Shown here in pieces: positions 61,801-64,000 of a stretch of DNA of 64,000 nt. Made by a program: the position numbers and the translations under genes. A model generated the notes under the pieces. The model saw only the letters and a list, made by a program, of their open reading frames with translations, had not been told where the DNA came from and ran no database searches. This stretch comes from Lachnospiraceae bacterium (GTDB taxonomy: Bacteria; Bacillota; Clostridia; Lachnospirales; Lachnospiraceae): NCBI GenBank assembly GCA_021201665.1, contig JAJQEO010000023.1, positions 1 through 64,000 on the forward strand, in the 5' to 3' direction. Within the stretch, counting starts at the first letter, position 1. Each line of letters starts with the position of its first letter.

Positions 61801-62100
61801 ATTGCGGCGAACGGAATCAAGGCAGAAAAGGTCAAAAAGCTCTATGAGGGCCGCCCGAACATTCTTGATCTGATTATGAATGGCGATATTGATCTGATTG
61901 TGAATACGCCGATCGGAAAAGAGAGTGCTCATGACGACAGCTACCTGCGCAAGGCAGCTATCAAGGGCAAGATTCCGTATATCACAACCATGGCAGCGGC
62001 ACGTGTAACTGCGCAGGGTATTAAATATGTGAAGGAGCATGGTCCCGGAGAGGTAAAATCTCTGCAGGAAATCCATGGTGAGATCACGGATATGAAATAA
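58873..62100 (+). CDS. carB: Carbamoyl-phosphate synthase large subunit
   Basis: CarB makes carbamoyl phosphate from bicarbonate, ammonia (from the CarA glutaminase) and two ATP, feeding pyrimidine and arginine synthesis. ATG 58873 follows GGAGGA; 1075 residues, the standard length. Two ATP-grasp halves are evident (VLRPAYTMGGAGGG; MVRPSYVLGGRGM) with NPATIMTDPE and NPETVSTDYD as matching N-terminal subdomain motifs, and an MGS-like allosteric domain after ~935. carA is not in the window directly upstream, where the pilin locus lies instead, so carB is separated from its partner here. Confidence 0.98.
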   Translation: MPKRTDIHKVLIIGSGPIIIGQACEFDYSGTQACKALKKLGYEIVLVNSNPATIMTDPEIADVTYIEPLNVTRLEQIIEKERPDALLPNLGGQSGLNLCAELANTGVLEKYHVQVIGVQVDAIERGEDRIAFKNTMNALGIEMARSQVSYSVEEALAIADDLGYPVVLRPAYTMGGAGGGLVYNKEELKTVCARGLQASLVGQVLVEESVLGWEELELEVIRDKDNNMITVCFIENIDPMGVHTGDSFCAAPMLTISEEVQKRLQEQAYRIVESVQVIGGTNVQFAHDPKTDRIVVIEINPRTSRSSALASKATGFPIALVSAMLASGLSLSEIPCGKYGTLDKYVPDGDYVVIKFARWAFEKFKGVEDKLGTQMRAVGEVMSIGKTYKEAFQKAIRSLEIGRYGLGHAKNFDKKSKEELLSMLITPSSGRHFIMYEALRKGATVEEIYEITKVKTYFIEQMKELVEEEEALSANKGSLPSDEALISAKKDGFSDKYLSQILEVPEDDIRARRLELGVEEAWEGVHVSGTPDSAYYYSTYNAADKNPVSQDKPKIMILGGGPNRIGQGIEFDYCCVHASWALKKLGFETIIVNCNPETVSTDYDTSDKLYFEPLTLEDVLSIYHKEKPLGVIAQFGGQTPLNLAADLERNGVKILGTAPSVIDLAEDRDQFRAMMEKLEIPMPESGMAVNAEEAKAIAAQIGYPVMVRPSYVLGGRGMEIVYDDESMEDYMAAAVGVTPDRPILIDRFLNHAMECEADAICDGTHAFVPAVMEHIELAGIHSGDSACILPSVHISEKNVNTIKEYTKKIAQEMHVKGLMNMQYAIENDRVFVLEANPRASRTVPLVSKVCNIRMVPIATDIITSELTGRPSPVSALKEQNIPNYGVKEAVFPFNMFPEVDPLLGPEMRSTGEVLGLSPSYGEAFYKAQEATQTRLPLEGTVLISVSGRDKPEVVEIARSFAEDGFKILATGSTYELIAANGIKAEKVKKLYEGRPNILDLIMNGDIDLIVNTPIGKESAHDDSYLRKAAIKGKIPYITTMAAARVTAQGIKYVKEHGPGEVKSLQEIHGEITDMK

Positions 62101-62157
62101 ATGTGCAAATGACAGACCAGATCGGAAAAACAACATTCCTTCTGAATGATCAGTGCA

Positions 62158-62190
62158 GCCCCAGCCAGCGGATTTTTGCCGGGCTGGGGC
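62158..62190 (+). terminator. Strong hairpin after carB
   Basis: GCCCCAGCC and GGCTGGGGC form a 9-bp GC-rich stem around a GATTTTTGCC loop, but no T tract follows, so it may be a processing or pause site rather than a full terminator. Confidence 0.6.
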
Positions 62191-62230
62191 GTATATTGAT
62201 GCGCAGGGCTGCGTAAGGAATTATTCCAGC

Positions 62231-62400
62231 TTTGCCCACGTCATAAGGATCTACGTTTCGCTCCGGTCGGTGCCTGCGTCCTCGATTTTCTTCGAAAATC
62301 GGGACATGAAACGCGTGCCACTGGCACTCAGCACCCTTATGACATGGACGCAGCCCGCGCTAAGCGGATAGGGGTTCGACAAGCTTCCCTATCCGATTTT
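62231..62400. repeat. Palindromic mosaic repeat between carB and yitT
   Basis: Modules in order: CTTTGCCCACGTCATAAGG, GCCTGCGTCCTCGATTTTC with GAAAATCGGGAC, CGTGCCACTGGCACTCAG, and CGGATAGGG with CCCTATCCGATTTTTT. It parallels 40.2-40.38 kb module by module. The closing hairpin with a T run could also terminate carB transcription. Confidence 0.8.
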
Positions 62401-62472
62401 TTAAATTCAGAAGCAGCAGGGTATTTGCTGTTTCGTAGTTTCCAAGAATCAGAGGAGGAGAGGGGCTTCAGA

Positions 62473-63336
62473 TTGAAATCATTTCGTACAATATTACTGG
62501 ACATTTTTACAGATATCGTAAGCGGTGTGCTGCTCGCCGCCGCTTTCTACAGCTTTGCGATACCGGCTGACTTCCCGATGACGGGAGTCTCCGGTGTCGC
62601 ACTTATTTTCTACCATCTGGCGGGACTGCCGGTCGGAATTATGACAATTGTACTGAATATTCCGATCGCGCTCGGCTGTTACCGGACGCTGGGGAAGCAG
62701 TTTTATCTCAATTCGCTGAAAACGACGGTGATTACCTCCGTCATCATGGATGCGCTGGGACCGAGGCTGCCCGCCTATCAGGGGGAACTGCTGCTGGCAG
62801 CCATCTGTGCCGGAGTGTGCTGCGGCTTAGGGTACGCGATCGTATTTATGCGAAATTCTTCTACCGGTGGATTTGATTTTATCATGATGACGGTGAGGCA
62901 TTACCATCCTCATCTTTCTCTGGGACGAATCGCATTTTCCATGGATGTGGTCGTGATTCTGATCGGCGGCGCTCTGATCGGGGATGTGGACGCGGTGATT
63001 TATGGAATTATCCTGAATTATCTGTACACGACGGTCCTTGACCATGTTCTTTATGGCACGAGTGCCGGCAAGCTGACCCTGATTATCACTGATTTCCCAG
63101 AGAAAATGGTGCGCGCGATTGACGAGACGACCGGGCGCGGCGCGACCATCCTCAATGGCTCCGGCGGGTACAGCGGAGAAAATAAAAGCGTAGTGATGTG
63201 CGCGAGCAGCAAAAAGGAAATGTACGGCATACGCAAACGAGCCCATGAGGTAGACGAAAAGGCATTCGTCATTATTGTGGAATCGAATGAGGTCATTGGG
63301 GAAGGCTTCCGGCTGCCGCAGGATGCGGCACTGTAG
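62473..63336 (+). CDS. YitT family membrane protein (DUF161/DUF2179)
   Basis: 287 residues from TTG 62473, preceded by GAGGAGGAGAGG; the upstream ATG at 62344 lies within the palindromic repeat and is rejected. Five to six membrane segments (~10-180) are followed by the cytoplasmic DUF2179 domain (LIITDFPEKMVRAIDETTGRG, SGENKSVVMC). Members are common in Firmicutes with unknown transport role. Its 3' end overlaps the convergent pyrC by 44 bases. Confidence 0.92.
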   Translation: MKSFRTILLDIFTDIVSGVLLAAAFYSFAIPADFPMTGVSGVALIFYHLAGLPVGIMTIVLNIPIALGCYRTLGKQFYLNSLKTTVITSVIMDALGPRLPAYQGELLLAAICAGVCCGLGYAIVFMRNSSTGGFDFIMMTVRHYHPHLSLGRIAFSMDVVVILIGGALIGDVDAVIYGIILNYLYTTVLDHVLYGTSAGKLTLIITDFPEKMVRAIDETTGRGATILNGSGGYSGENKSVVMCASSKKEMYGIRKRAHEVDEKAFVIIVESNEVIGEGFRLPQDAAL

Positions 63337-64000
63337 AGATTCCGTTCCATACAACATGGCCGCCGCAGATGGTATAATGAATTTTTCCGTATAATTCCAT
63401 TCCGGTAAAGGGAGAATTTTCTGATTTAGACTGGTAGTGGCCGGCAACAAAGGTCTCCTCCGGATTGAAAATGACCAGGTCGGCAACGCTGCCCGGGCGG
63501 ATGGAGCCATAGAGCTGCTCTTTGGCGTCAGCAGCCAGCTTTGTTTCGCCTGAATCAGCTGGACGGGCCGCTTCCGCTGAAATGGAGGCAGTTTGCACCA
63601 AGACCGAATCCGGGGCTGTGCCGGGCTGCGCCAGTTCATTGATCCGATAAAGCCTGGCAGGGTTGACTGTCATTTTTTCCAGAAGCTGCATCAGGGTCAG
63701 ATGTCCGGGGCGGACAAGGTTCGTGATGCCCAGTGCCAGCGAGGTCTCGAGGCCTATGATGCCGCTCGGAGCCGAAAAGAAGTCTTCACGGCTTTTCTCT
63801 GCTGTGGCATGCGGCGCGTGGTCAGTCGCGATGATGTCAATGGCGCCGTCCTTTAACCCGGCGATGATGGCCATGCGGTCTTTTTCTGTTCGCAGAGGCG
63901 GGTTCATTTTCGCGCAGGTTCCGTAGGCTTCCACGGCTTTTTCCGTCAGTGAAAAGTGATGGGGAGTTGCCTCGGCAAAGACCGGAGCCCCCAGTTTTTT
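63293..64000 (-). CDS. pyrC: Dihydroorotase, 5' part outside the window
   Basis: PyrC cyclises carbamoyl aspartate to dihydroorotate. The frame enters from beyond base 64000; 235 C-terminal residues are visible. VFAEATPHHFSL supplies a zinc-ligand histidine region, KMNPPLR the substrate loop and IDIIATDHAPHA the catalytic Asp with its following His. SIRPGSVADLVIF is the usual amidohydrolase C-terminal segment. Between RINELAQPGTAP and that segment are ~35 extra low-complexity residues (QTASISAEAARPADSGETKL), another apparent insertion. With carB close by it belongs to the pyrimidine pathway. Confidence 0.93.
   Translation of the reverse strand, partial: KKLGAPVFAEATPHHFSLTEKAVEAYGTCAKMNPPLRTEKDRMAIIAGLKDGAIDIIATDHAPHATAEKSREDFFSAPSGIIGLETSLALGITNLVRPGHLTLMQLLEKMTVNPARLYRINELAQPGTAPDSVLVQTASISAEAARPADSGETKLAADAKEQLYGSIRPGSVADLVIFNPEETFVAGHYQSKSENSPFTGMELYGKIHYTICGGHVVWNGISTVPHPAAAGSLPQ

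Noticed and set aside
1-64000. tRNA, rRNA, prophage or complete insertion sequence
   Set aside because: No cloverleaf-like sequences, rRNA segments, integrase, transposase or phage structural genes were recognised on either strand.

Overview
The window comes from a spore-forming anaerobic Firmicute of class Clostridia, most likely family Lachnospiraceae. This rests on gene content: spoIIR, a GerA/SpoVAF germination protein, the cdaA-cdaR pair, PyrK/PyrD class 1B dihydroorotate dehydrogenase, a double-OB SSB-like protein, class C sortases with a SpaA-type pilin, and a Tat-exported flavin reductase with an AgrC/LytTR two-component system. Strong AGGAGG-type ribosome sites and clear -35/-10 promoters fit this. 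No rRNA, tRNA, CRISPR array, prophage or complete insertion sequence was seen.

Layout. 0-11 kb: a 5'-truncated gene, a UPF0178 protein, the nucleotide excision repair genes uvrB (with a LexA-type operator) and uvrA, a long repeat-rich spacer, mreB and recD2. 11-21 kb: comF, cdaA-cdaR plus an HPr-like gene, a two-domain glycosyltransferase fusion, then pyrF, pyrK and pyrD. 21-32 kb: spoIIR convergent with typA, an OB-fold protein, a cobalamin adenosyltransferase, an HD-GYP protein that has lost most of its sensor propeller, a polar amino-acid ABC transporter operon, an EamA transporter and a DegV protein. 32-40 kb: a VWA/metallopeptidase-like protein, ilvE, a FeoA-domain protein, then a leftward COG2426-aroK-MoxR cluster and a HAD phosphatase. 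40-46 kb: histidine kinase and LytTR regulator divergent from the Tat flavoprotein, and a radical SAM enzyme. 46-53 kb: ECF sigma/anti-sigma pair, an HTH-Uma2 nuclease, an AAA-PD-(D/E)XK protein, a YunG-like protein and a SpoVAF-like protein. 53-64 kb: a phosphoribosyltransferase-like protein, a sortase-sortase-pilin locus, carB, a YitT protein and the 3' part of pyrC.

Pyrimidine synthesis is spread over the window (pyrF, pyrK, pyrD at 17-21 kb; carB and pyrC at 59-64 kb) rather than forming one operon. DNA repair (uvrBA, recD2) and envelope/c-di-AMP genes (mreB, cdaAR, glycosyltransferase) share the first 18 kb.

The most unusual signal runs across the window. Many normally compact conserved enzymes (RecD2, PyrF, PyrK, PyrC, the glycosyltransferase, the EamA transporter, the VWA protein, SpoIIR) carry extra in-frame low-complexity segments. 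Several consist of short tandem repeats or DNA hairpins. The intergenic regions hold families of palindromic mosaic repeats. Together these suggest that palindrome- and repeat-derived DNA is repeatedly inserted and tolerated in frame in this lineage, comparable in kind to the palindromic elements known inside Rickettsia genes.
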